A DNA stretch of 64,000 bases from Lepidostoma basale (lineage: Eukaryota > Arthropoda > Insecta > Trichoptera > Lepidostomatidae): contig JAHDVF020001469.1 of NCBI GenBank assembly GCA_022606425.2, positions 868,001 to 932,000 on the forward strand, in the 5' to 3' direction. The notes below the pieces were generated by a model. It searched no databases. It was not told where the DNA came from and saw only the letters and a list, made by a program, of their open reading frames with translations. This document shows positions 11,824 through 22,100 of the stretch, piece after piece (position 1 is the first letter of the stretch; the number at the start of each line of letters is the position of its first letter). The position numbers and the translations under genes are program-made.

Positions 11824-12741
11824 CTAACTAACTAACTAACCATCACGCCGTCTCCCGGAGGGGTAGGCAGGAAGAATGGAACGCCACACTGTTCTGTCCT
11901 GACATACTTCTCTCGCTTCCTCTACATTGTGTGACCGACATTTAATATTTGATTTATTTGATCATGCCACGTTTTCCTTCCTTCGGCCTTCCTCTATTTC
12001 TTGTTCCGTTCACGCCGTTTACATATATACCTTCTTCACAATTCTGTCTTCACTCATTCTTTCCATGTGTCCAAACCATCTTCATGACCCTTTCATTATT
12101 TTGTTCATAACACTTTCATTCGCACCACATTCACTTCTTATACTCGCATTTAACACTCTATCATATACTGATTTGCCACACATTCGTCTAAGAGATCTCA
12201 TTTCTACTGCATTTATTCTACTTTCATCCTTCCTTTGCCAGTTCCATGCTTCGCTTCCATACATAAGGGTCGGTAGAAGAACACCATTGTGCACTGCCAT
12301 TCTAGCTTTTTTGGATAGGTTTTTGTTTGCGATGACAACTTTAAGTGCACCATTCACTTTGTTGCCTGCCCCAATCCTTCTTTCAATATCCCTCTCCACT
12401 CTCCCATCTCTTGTAAACATACTACCTAAATACACAAACTCAACTACTTGCTCCAAGTTTTCACCATTCACGCTAATGTTGCAGACTGTCGTGGTTTCTT
12501 CCTTTTCAAAAATCATTACCTTGGACTTATTAACATTCATCATCAGATCATTTCGCATGCATACCTCATACATACAATTCACCAGGACTTGTAGTTCATG
12601 CTCGTTGTCAGCAAGTAGGACAGCGTCATCCGCATACAAGAGACAGCTTACTGACACTCCGCTCATTTTGGCACCTACATCCAACCCTTTCAGCTCTTTC
12701 ATACAATTGTCCATATACAGATTAAATAACCACGGGGACAT
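11824..12741 (-). mobile_element. (TTAG)n-tailed LINE with RT active site (second longest copy here: longest is RT-bearing)
   Basis: On the minus strand a 219-codon frame opens with SPWLFNLYMD, reaches the catalytic box YADDAVLLAD, then SEAWNWQRKDESRINAVEMR. It continues, broken near 12080, to the RACMTR region and a CGTGATGGTTAGTTAG tail at 11824. It is 5'-truncated just before the YADD domain and is not active. Confidence 0.85.
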
Positions 12742-12837
12742 TACGCATTTATGTTAAGGAAAATAGCTATTTGAATACAAATATTGTAAAATCTTGTAAA
12801 ATTAGTGCGATTCCTCAAACATAGTGCATTTATGAGT

Positions 12838-13057
12838 CATCATCATCATCATCATCGGCTGTCCCTCGTGTCCGAGGAAGACTGTCCTTCACGGTTGTGG
12901 GTCCGCATGTGACTGAAGAGCCCGATCCTGGACCCACATATTTTGGGGCATCTGGGGCAGGGGAAGGCGCCTGTAGTGGAGCTGTCACCGTCTCCCAGTG
13001 GTCTCTCCTTTCTCTTCCTCCTCCTCTCAGCGGCGTCGTCTCTGCGCTGTGCTTCAG
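12838..13057 (-). mobile_element. LINE 3' end with C2H2 finger, precise insertion
   Basis: Minus strand: CPRCPKICGSRIGLFSHMRTH, then stop and a (TGATGA)n tail. GCATTTATGA flanks it at 12826-12835 and 13058-13067, a 10-bp target duplication. Family copies: 38540-38790 and 50470-50670. Confidence 0.8.
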
Positions 13058-13098
13058 GCATTTATGACTTCGCGCATTTATGACTAAGAAGCTATTGA

Positions 13099-13416
13099 AT
13101 GCTAGAAAACAAGTCTGTACTAACTACAGCTACTGCGTTCTTGATAAGTAAAACTGCACTTGAAGTTAATGCGTTTATGAAAACTGAAAAACCTAAAAAA
13201 GAAAAAATCATGAAATGTCACTTTGAGAAAGTTGTAGATCTCGTTTTCCTGATACCAGATAATGTAATAACTCAATTTCGACAAAAAACCTTAGTTGATG
13301 CGTTTATCATAAGCGCGGCAGAGTTGGTCCTCGCACAGTGTCCTTGGGTGTGGACCAATATGGCAAATAGGGTTGAGATACAGCATGGGATAATTGACAT
13401 TATTTTTTCAAATTAA
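13099..13416 (+). other. 105-codon open frame, not recognised
   Basis: MLENKSVLTTATAFLISKTA to NRVEIQHGIIDIIFSN. No domain seen. It follows the C2H2 LINE insertion directly, and its DNA shares GCRTTTATG words with the flanks. Probably old repeat. Confidence 0.2.
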
Positions 13417-13904
13417 TACCAATAGTGATTCATTTAGATCTATATGTATAAATGATTCATTTGTGACGTAAATGGGTATTTCTCTGATCAGACGTAATTT
13501 GATACAATTAAGATTATTATGCACAAAAGCGATAGAATTGTTTGTAAACAAATGATAATAAAACTAAATCAATACAATCACACAGTCAATTATGCTGAAA
13601 TGTACTTGAGAATTTCATCATACGTAAAACAATTGATTGACGAAACGATTCATTAGCAATAAAACTTCCGTAAGTGGACTTCTGGAAGTGTCTTGCACTT
13701 TGAATACACAAAATTGGGAGGTTGAGTGCTGTTACGGGTAAATTATGTAGATATTTTACAAATAATGAATTTTCTGAATAATTATGTACCGGCTTATAAG
13801 AGAAAAAAAACCCAACACCAAGAGACTAGACGACTAAGAGGAAGGCCGCCGAAGAGATAGAGTACTGGCTGGACGTCATTATCCCAGGACAGTTCAGTTC
13901 ATCA
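13417..13904. other. AT-rich intergenic DNA, nothing seen
   Basis: No gene or named repeat recognised. Confidence 0.5.
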
Positions 13905-14420
13905 TCACAAACATGTCATTCATTTCATTTCTCGGCGCTACATCCCGGTGTGGGACTTGGCCTCCTCCACAACGGTCCTCCACTGACTTCTGTCTCTGGC
14001 CACCTCTCTCCATTCCCCAGCTCCTTCCATTTTCTCTCAATCTTCTTCCACACAATCCGCCCATCTTTTCCTCGGTCTGCCTCTTGGTCTGTTTTCGCGG
14101 GACACCCATCTGGATATAATTTGTGGTGTTCTACCCTCTGGCATTCTTTCCACATGGCCAGCCTACCGTGGGCGTTGAGACTTACAGAATCTCACTACTG
14201 TTTCCTGGTTTATCAGGTTTCAAGTTCAAGGTTTCTTTTTATTCTGTAAGTCCCATCCTCCAGCGTGGGTCCAAAAATGTTCTCAGTATTTTCCTCTCAA
14301 AAACTGCCAGCCTACCTTCCTCTCTCTGCGTTAGGGACCATGTCTCACAGACGTATGTGACTACCGGTCTTATGATAGTCTTATATATATTAAAAGTTTG
14401 GTATTCCTGCTGAGTAACTT
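13905..14420 (-). mobile_element. LINE 3' fragment (KWKELGNGERWPE)
   Basis: Several overlapping broken minus frames, including GRIVWKKIERKWKELGNGE. Family not identified. Confidence 0.5.
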
Positions 14421-15020
14421 AGAGCCCAGAAGCTTATTACACCCATGAAAAGATCTGTTTGCTGCTAAGAGGCAAATATTTAATTCTTTTGCCAGCTTGT
14501 TCTTGGAATTGAGGTTAAACAAGTCATACGATATATACCAATAGGAAAAGAAGGGGAAGAAGCTTATAGGCATGTATGGTATGATCGATGTTCACAATGG
14601 TTCGATATAAAGTTACATAATGCATACAATTGAAGTATAAAACATTATCATTAATCCACGATTTAACGCACGTTTTGTTCCCACACAGTAAATGTATTTT
14701 AATTCTATACAAATGTATCCTATAGATAGGAAATTAATATTTTTACTAAACTTTTCATATATCACTCAATGCAGATATATTAATTCATATGTCTTTATAT
14801 TTATAAATAATTCAGATAAGGTGATTAATATTATCTTAGTACTTACCGATCTAGAAATAATTTTTTTAATTACACATTTTACATAATGTTGGCTCCTTGA
14901 TGATGTAATTTCTCTTACTAATATCCAAGAATTTCTGGGGTTGTCCACAGCATCTTACACGTTGTCATTATAGGGTTTTTGTTTTCCACTGGCTATGGCG
15001 AATAGCTGGATTATAGGACA
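14420..15020. other. AT-rich intergenic DNA, nothing seen
   Basis: Only short frames rich in Ile, Asn and Tyr. Confidence 0.5.
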
Positions 15021-15035
15021 TTTCTTATGATAACT

Positions 15036-15419
15036 AACTTACCATCACGCCGTCTCCCCGGAGGGGTAGGCAGAAAGAATGGAACGCCACACTGTTCTGT
15101 CCTGACATACGTCTCTCGCTTCCTCTACATTCATACATCTTGTCATGCACGCACGTCGATTTTTCCGATTCCTCAAGTGACCGACATTCAATATTTGATT
15201 GATTTGATCGTGCCACGATTTCCTCGGCCTTCCTCTATTTCTAGCTCCGTTCACGCCGTTTACATATACCTTCTTTACCATTCTGTCTTCACTCATTCTT
15301 TCCATGTGTCCAAACCATCTTAATGACCCTTTCCTTATTTTGTTCATAACACTTTCATTCGCACCACATTCACTTCTTATACTTGCATTTGTCACTCTAT
15401 CATAAAGTTAGTTAGTTAG
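15036..15419 (-). mobile_element. (TTAG)n-tailed LINE with 14-bp target duplication
   Basis: TTCTTATGATAACT is repeated at 15022-15035 and 15420-15433. The element encodes TNASIRSECGANESVMNKIR to CQDRTVWRSILSAYP. It has TTAG-type repeats at both ends, in opposite orientation relative to the element. Confidence 0.85.
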
Positions 15420-15532
15420 TTCTTATGATAACTCCTAACTACTATTTTAGAATCCACTGCATCAAGAACGTATTATAAGTGATTTTGTTTATGTTTGCTG
15501 TTTATGCAGCTATTACATCAAATATTAGTTAT

Positions 15533-15840
15533 AATGGGTGGCGCTAGTGTAGATTGAACTAAAAAATGTGAAGTGTTCCTCAACATTGTAGCATATATAC
15601 ATCTTCCAAAAATTTGTCAGACGTGATGGTCGTAAGAAGGGCGGAATTGGGAATGTTGTTAACATAAAGCGATCGCTTAACCCTACCAATGGCAGGTCAT
15701 AAGTCTTGTAAGTACCTCGACCACCATATTCTGTTCCCAGAAAACAATTTACATCTTCGTCTCTATTGAGATTCAATTAATCCTTATAAAAAAAAAATGT
15801 TCCGCAATGGGTAAAATCCAGTATTTGTCTACAAGTATCT
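15533..15840 (+). mobile_element. MITE-like repeat (GGCGCTAGTGTAGATTG family)
   Basis: About 85% alike by eye to 23796-24050 and 24628-24866. Those copies show terminal ATCTCAATAGA and its inverse TCTATTGAGAT. Confidence 0.6.
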
Positions 15841-15852
15841 GTATAACTAAAC

Positions 15853-16345
15853 TAACTAACTAACCATCACGCCGTCTCCCCGAAGGGATAGGCAGAAGGA
15901 ATGGACTGCCACACCTTTCTTTCCTGACATATTTCTCTCGCTTCCTCAACATTCATACATCGTGTCATGCACGCGCGTCGATTTCTCTGACTCCTCACAT
16001 GGCCGACATTCAATATTTGATTTATTTGATCGTGCCACGTTTTCCTCGGTCTTCCTCTATTTCTGGTTCCATTTACATCATTAACATATAATTTTTTTAC
16101 CATTCTTTCTTCATTCATTCTTTCCATATGTCCAAACCATCTTAATGATCCTTTCATTATTTTGTTCATTACACCATCATTCGCACCGCATTCACTTCTT
16201 ATATTTTCATTCGACACTCTATCATACACAGAGTATCCACACATTCGTCTAAGAGATCTCATTTCTACTGCATTTATTCTACTTTCATCCTTCTTTTGCC
16301 AGTTCCATGCTTCGCTTCCTTACATAAGGGTCGGTAGAAGTACAC
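15853..16345 (-). mobile_element. (TTAG)n-tailed LINE, 3' fragment
   Basis: A 131-codon frame from EMRSLRRMCGYSVYDR to WQSIPSAYPFGETA. Its 5' end abuts the 3' end of another LINE at 16346. Confidence 0.8.
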
Positions 16346-17105
16346 CATAAGTAATCATGCCCCCGCATAAACCAACAACCCACCAAGTCACCTTCCAACA
16401 ATGTTCCCAACAGACGTAAGAGGAATAGCCACAAGAGCTGAACCTCTGTTAGCCAGAAGGTAGTTCAGCATACCCAGCAAGAAATCAGTTGGGTACAGCC
16501 AGAGGTAATAACCGTTTTCTTTGAGGTACAAAAAACGTAAGAACTTGTTCTGTACCTTTTCAATCAACAAGCAATATTTAGCTTCATGCGGTGTCCACAC
16601 CAGTGTACTAAATTCCAACCGACTTCTTACCAGAGAGTAATACAATAACTTCAGGACTTTTGAATTGGTAAAATCTTTCCCATTCCTAAGAACAAATCCC
16701 AAAATCTTGTGGGAGCTATTACATACTGATGTAATATGAAGACTGAAAGATAATTTAGTATCGAATTGTACTCCCAAATCTTTCGAAGACGTGGTCCTAT
16801 CCAGTGATATACCATCCATTGTAAAGCTGTGATAGATCGTCGTGCGAGCCCTAGTATAGGACATGATGAAACACTTCGATATATTAAAATGCAATTTATT
16901 TATTTTACTCCATTCCAAGACACTGTGTATGTCATCTTGGAGTTTTAAAAAATCGGCGATAGATTTAATTTCTCGAAAAATTTTCAAATCGTCGGAAAAC
17001 AAGAGACTATTGGAATATTTGATATTTTTAGTAATATCATTTATAAAAATTGTAAATAATAACGGCCCTAGGATGGAGCCCTGAGGAACTCTTTTTGAAT
17101 TCCCA
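16346..17105 (-). mobile_element. Non-LTR RT fragment with FSDD box
   Basis: Minus strand: SKRVPQGSILGPLLFTIFIN, then LLFSDDLKIF (FADD box with Ser), DLGVQFDTKLSF, HEAKYCLLIEKVQNKFLRFL, ending GNIVGR. Between LLGMLNYLL and ANRGSALV a segment is missing compared with 2-154 and 39855-40410. The frame is otherwise open. Confidence 0.8.
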
Positions 17106-17574
17106 AATCTTTCGAAGACGCAGTCCTATCCAGTGATGGGGGAGGCCTATGTCCAGCAGTGGACGACAATAGAAATTTAAGAAAGTAAGTACCAAAAGAT
17201 TTAGAGTATTTTCAGAATATTCAGAACCTATCTGATCATCAGATTACCCATTAGACTGGAATCAAAACGTTCGAAATTGTTAATGATATTATCACATTAT
17301 ATAAAAAAAATTAATCTTTAAATGCGCAATAATGAGCGATGTGCTCAAAAACCTCTAGGTTTTACGGAAAACCCAAATGTTATCTTCGATGTCTGCTACT
17401 AATCATTTAAGAACTAATTATTATAAATAAAATTTAAAGAACTCTTAATTTATATTGTATATTTATAAATTACTTTCTTATACATTTAATAATACACGAA
17501 AGATTTCAATAATTTAAAAATGATTATACATATAATTGTATTCTATTCTTGCATACTTGAGTATTCTTATAATT
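17106..17574. other. AT-rich DNA with LINE scrap
   Basis: CCCAAATCTTTCGAAGACG at 17102 duplicates 16773-16805, joined to a GAGGCCTATGTCCAGCAGTG LINE end. The rest is AT-rich. Confidence 0.5.
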
Positions 17575-17845
17575 ATCTCTCTCTGGTTTCAATCCTGGGA
17601 TTGGTTTGCAGCAATTTCCTCAATGATTTTCTTCCATTCTTCCCTGTCTTGTGCGGCTCTTTTGAAATCTGCATATGATGAGCAGCGCACGTCCACCAAC
17701 AGGTCCTCCAGGTACTCTCGGCGTGGGCGTCCCCTCGAGATTGTCCTCTCGGTCGTACCCTCCATTATGGCATGCAAGAGGCCTTCTTGTCGTATTACAT
17801 GGCCGATCCATCTTGCACGCCTTTCGGACAACGTCCTGAGCAGGT
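17575..17845 (-). mobile_element. LINE 3' fragment (ERRARWIGHV family)
   Basis: LSERRARWIGHVIRQEGLLH, then SRGRPRREYLEDLLVDVRCS and AAQDREEWKKIIEEIA. Its 5' side is cut by the LTR-like segment. Other copies: 25000-25620 and 47885-48110. Confidence 0.7.
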
Positions 17846-18362
17846 GCCTTATGAAGATCGAAAGCCGAAACACCGCCACACGGTAACGGCTCGGAGCTCC
17901 GCGCGTGCCACGCAATTTTAATAAATGAGAAAAGAGCTCCGAATTTAGCCGCTCCGGCCATGCCACGGACAGCCGAATCAACCAATCACATAGCGAAGAG
18001 ACACCCCCTCTACCGGCCGACGAGCGCCGTGCACCAATGGGAGCACAGATTGGAACCCCTAGAATAGACGGGCTTGCCTATATAACGACGGGCACCTTCA
18101 TCTTTCGGCATGTGAGCTTAGCGAGGCAACTCGAAAGGAATTGCCTATGTTGAGCTACATACCTCCGGAACTATTGCGCTGTCTGAACGCTGCCCGTATC
18201 GCGCCCCTACACTACTGACTGCCCCATCACCCGGAGGAACTTCTGCCGGTACCTCGCCGCCGGACAGGAATATAGATAAAAGGACCGCTTGTCGCAATTT
18301 CATAATTAAATAAACTGTGTCAAAAGGAACGTTCGTTTCATTGGTCGCCCGGATTGATCCCT
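17846..18362 (+). mobile_element. LTR-like segment (LTR end plus primer-binding site)
   Basis: A GC-richer block with CCAAT boxes, TATATAA at 18079 and AATAAA at 18309, in the order of an LTR. It is followed by TTCA and TGGTCGCCCGG, which resembles a primer-binding site. It interrupts a LINE reading frame at 17845. No second LTR or target duplication was seen. Confidence 0.35.
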
Positions 18363-18384
18363 ATCAAACTAATATTCATCCTTC

Positions 18385-18790
18385 CATCCATTCATTCAGT
18401 CTCTCCTCTCTCCTCATCCTCCTCTCTGCGATATCGTCGCTTCAAAGTCTTGTGTGCCTTTATGTACTGCTGTTCTCCACCTAGGTCTATCCTCTGCAGT
18501 CTTTTCCCACCAATCACAGTCGATGCCAGTCTTTTGTTGGTTTCCTTTAAGGGAGTCCTTAAAGCGTTTCCTCTGGCCACCGTGTGAAGGTTTCCCTTGG
18601 GTAAGCTGAGAGTACATAATCTTCCTTGGGAGTCTTGTCTCAGGCATTCTGACGACGTGACCAGCCCAGCGCAGTTGTTTCTGAATAATGGCAGCCTCAA
18701 TACTTGTCATACTGACCTCAGTAAGTATGCTGTCATTTGTCCGTTTGTCCTACCATTTCACATTTATGATCCTACGTAGACAGCGTTGGT
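18385..18790 (-). mobile_element. LINE 3' fragment (QLRWAGHVVRMPETRLP)
   Basis: A 98-codon minus frame from MTSIEAAIIQKQLRWAGHVV to HKGTQDFEATISQRGG. Confidence 0.7.
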
Positions 18791-19079
18791 GAAATCGCTC
18801 TAGGGCTTTAAAGTCCTAAATCAGTGTAATCCGATAGCGAAATCGCCGGTCCCGTACAGGACCGCTGGGCACTGAACAACGCAAATCTGCGGGCGGCTAT
18901 GGGTTAATAAGAACTTTTACAACTTTGTTTAAGAAACAATTACAAGTTATCGGGATTTTTGCAATATTTGGTAACGTCATTTACAATTAAAAATAATTGC
19001 AAGAAAGCGTAGTAGATGTCGCACCAAATTATTATATCACTTAAGGTGAAATGATATCTGGTTTCGATGGAAAAGAACT

Positions 19080-19137
19080 AGATAAAGGTTTCGTATAAAT
19101 ACAAACTTTTTTTTTACTTGGAGTATCCTACGCAACA
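19080..19137 (+). promoter_or_regulatory. SP1 core promoter: GATA site plus TATA box
   Basis: AGATAA starts at 19080 and TATAAAT at 19094, 14 bp apart; the ATG follows at 19138. A start of transcription about 25-30 bp after the TATA box would leave a leader of under 20 nt. Confidence 0.75.
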
Positions 19138-22100
19138 ATGAAGGTTCTCATTCTCGTCCTGTGTCTCGCTGCGACAGCCTTGGCTTTCCCTGGGGTAAAA
19201 CCACCATTTTCTTTAAAAAATATATACTCGTATACTCGTATATTCAAATAAAAAAAATGAAAATATAAATAAATATTGTATTTTTTATATAAATAAATAT
19301 TGTATTTTTTATATAAAATGTATGACATATTGAGTTAAAATTCACTAATGTTTCGGTCTGTCGAAGCCGGTCAAAGACGCAAACACTTGTGGGGTTTTAA
19401 CTAAATATAATTTTTTTTTTAAATACATATTTTTAAATATTTTAATTACTTATAAAGAACTTATTTCTACCATGAAATTTCAAAGAGAAAAATATTTTTA
19501 TTTTCTTTTAAATATGTTTCAAAATAATTTAATTTAATATATATAACTGATCTGTCATATTTACTCGTATAAAACATTTTTTCATTCAATTATTAATTCT
19601 TTGGAAACAATGAAAAATATATATGTATTTTTTAATATAGTTTTAATTTGATACCACTTAATTTTTTTTAAGTTATCGGTCGAATCTAAGAAACAAGTGG
19701 CATAAAAGTAATTCTTATTATTAAAGATTAATTTATATAATATTAATGAAAACGTCTGTCTTCTAGGAGTTTTATTATATTTTATATGGAATGACATGTT
19801 TCACCCTTCTAAGGCATTATCATTTGATAATGCCTTATAAAATAAGCCTTAACTATCTAAAAGACGAAATACTAGAAGACAGGCGTTTTCATTCATATTA
19901 ATTATTGAATATGGAGTTATCATCATTGTTTAAGAAACAATAAATAAAAATTTATATGATTTTGAGAAAAACATAAATTTATTGTGTCGGGCGAGGAGTA
20001 TTTTGAAGGCGAAGGAATTGATTTGCAAAATAATTTAGATTTTTTTGTTTTATAAAAAATTCAGCTTATTTTTTATCACAATATTATCATAAAATAAACT
20101 TATTTTATATCTTTCAAAAATGATTAAGTATTTCATGTTATTTTATTTTACAGGGCCCCTTGGTTCCAGGGATTGCATTCCCCGAGGATATAAGGAGAGA
20201 TTTCGGTGAGTAACAACACTTCAAAATGCTATGATCCAACGTCTTCTATTTTCAATCTAGATTTTCCACATTATCTTGGTCAGACTTTAAAGCCTTGAAC
20301 CTAAATATAAAGAATAGTGAAATGTTGCGTTGTTATGAAACGCTTATTTTCATACCAGAATCTTCCTAATACAGCGTCCTAAAAGCGGAATATCTGTTAC
20401 TATTAGAAATCATTAATTACTATTCAATTATAGTTCTTCTTCTTCTTATTGTCCTGTCACAAATTCATCAATACATTAAAAAATTTAACTAACTAACTAA
20501 CTAACTAACCATCACGCCGTCTCTCCGAAGGGGTAGGCAGAAAAATGGACTGCTACACTTTTCTTGTCGCCCTTCTAAGAAATTATCAAATGCTGATAAC
20601 AATTGACAATTTTATAAATTATTTAAATAAATCAAATATTGAATGTCGGCCACGTGAGGAGTCAGAGAAATCGGCGCGCGTGCATGACACGATGTATGAA
20701 TGTTGAGGAATCGAGAGAAATATGTCAGGAAAGAAAAGTGTGGCAGTCCATTATTTTTGCCTACCCCTTCGGGGAGACGGCGTGATGGTTAGTTAGTTAG
20801 TTTGTATAACTTTTAAACTTTTTTATCAATCATTTGTCAAACCATCTAAGTGATTAGATTGGACTTACTTAACTAACCATCACGCCGTCTCCCCGAAGGG
20901 GTAGGCAGAAAGAATGGACTGCCACACTTTTCTTTCCTGACATATTTCTCTCGCTTCCTCAACATTCATACATCGTGTCATGCACGCGCGTCGATTTCTC
21001 TGACTCCTGACATGGCCGACATTCAATATTTGATTTATTTGATCGTGCCACGTTTTCCTCGGTCTTCCTCAATTTCTGGTTCCATTTACATCATTAACAT
21101 ATAATTTTTTTACCATTCTTTCTTCATTCATTCTTTCCATATGTCCAAACCATCTTAATGATCCTTTCATTATTTTGTTCATGACACCATCATTCGCACC
21201 GCATTCACTTATTATATTTTCATTCTACACTCTATCATACACAGAGTATCCACACATTCGTCTAAGAGATCTCATTTCTACTATATATATTGATGTTGGT
21301 ATAAAATTGATGATGAGTTAATGATGTTTCGCGCTTGCAGACAGTCGCATCATCCAGGGCTGGCCAGCAGCGACTGGACAGTTCCCCCACCAGGCCTTCC
21401 TCATCACCTCTAACAATGCGGGAAGCAGCTTTGCGTGCGGAGGCTCCCTCATCAGCACCAGATGGGTGGTGACAGCAGCTCACTGCGTTTATGGGTAAAA
21501 TAGACTAATTTTCACGGCGAAATATGAGTAAATGTAACATATAAAATATAATACGAGTACTTATGAAAACGTCTGTTTTCTAAAAAATATCATAATTTAT
21601 GGGAATGACATGTTTCGTATTTCTAAGGCATTATCAAATGATATTGATAAACTTGAAATATCGATGAAATATTTGATAATGCCTTTTTTTTGTTTTTTGA
21701 ACAATTATGTAACTCTGTATTTAATATTTAATACGATTGAAAACGTCTGTTTTTATGCAACAAAATGAGAGAGAGCCTGGATCATGGGTTTCCAACCTTT
21801 CAAATCAAATCAAATCAAATCAGTTTATTTACTCAAAAGACATTAAAAACAGGATAAATGTTTAAGGCATCTATTGAGTATAGGTTAGATATTATACACA
21901 TACAACATAATACCATGAACGCATTAGTGATGGTTCGACATTAGGAAGACAAGATACTTTCCAAAGTCAAGAGTATTTGTCCCCTGAACGTACTTTCACT
22001 AACATGAAAGACGTCGATCTCCGAGGAGACCGCGTTCAGCAGACTATTTGCTCTTCCCACCGGTGTCACCAGTGGCAGATTGGTTCTGGCGGCCGGTAGG

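Noticed and set aside
11927..12757. 276-codon plus-strand open frame
   Set aside because: It is the antisense shadow of the YADD-bearing LINE on the minus strand.
12852..13061. Possible zinc-finger gene
   Set aside because: It is the 3' end of a LINE bounded by a 10-bp target duplication.
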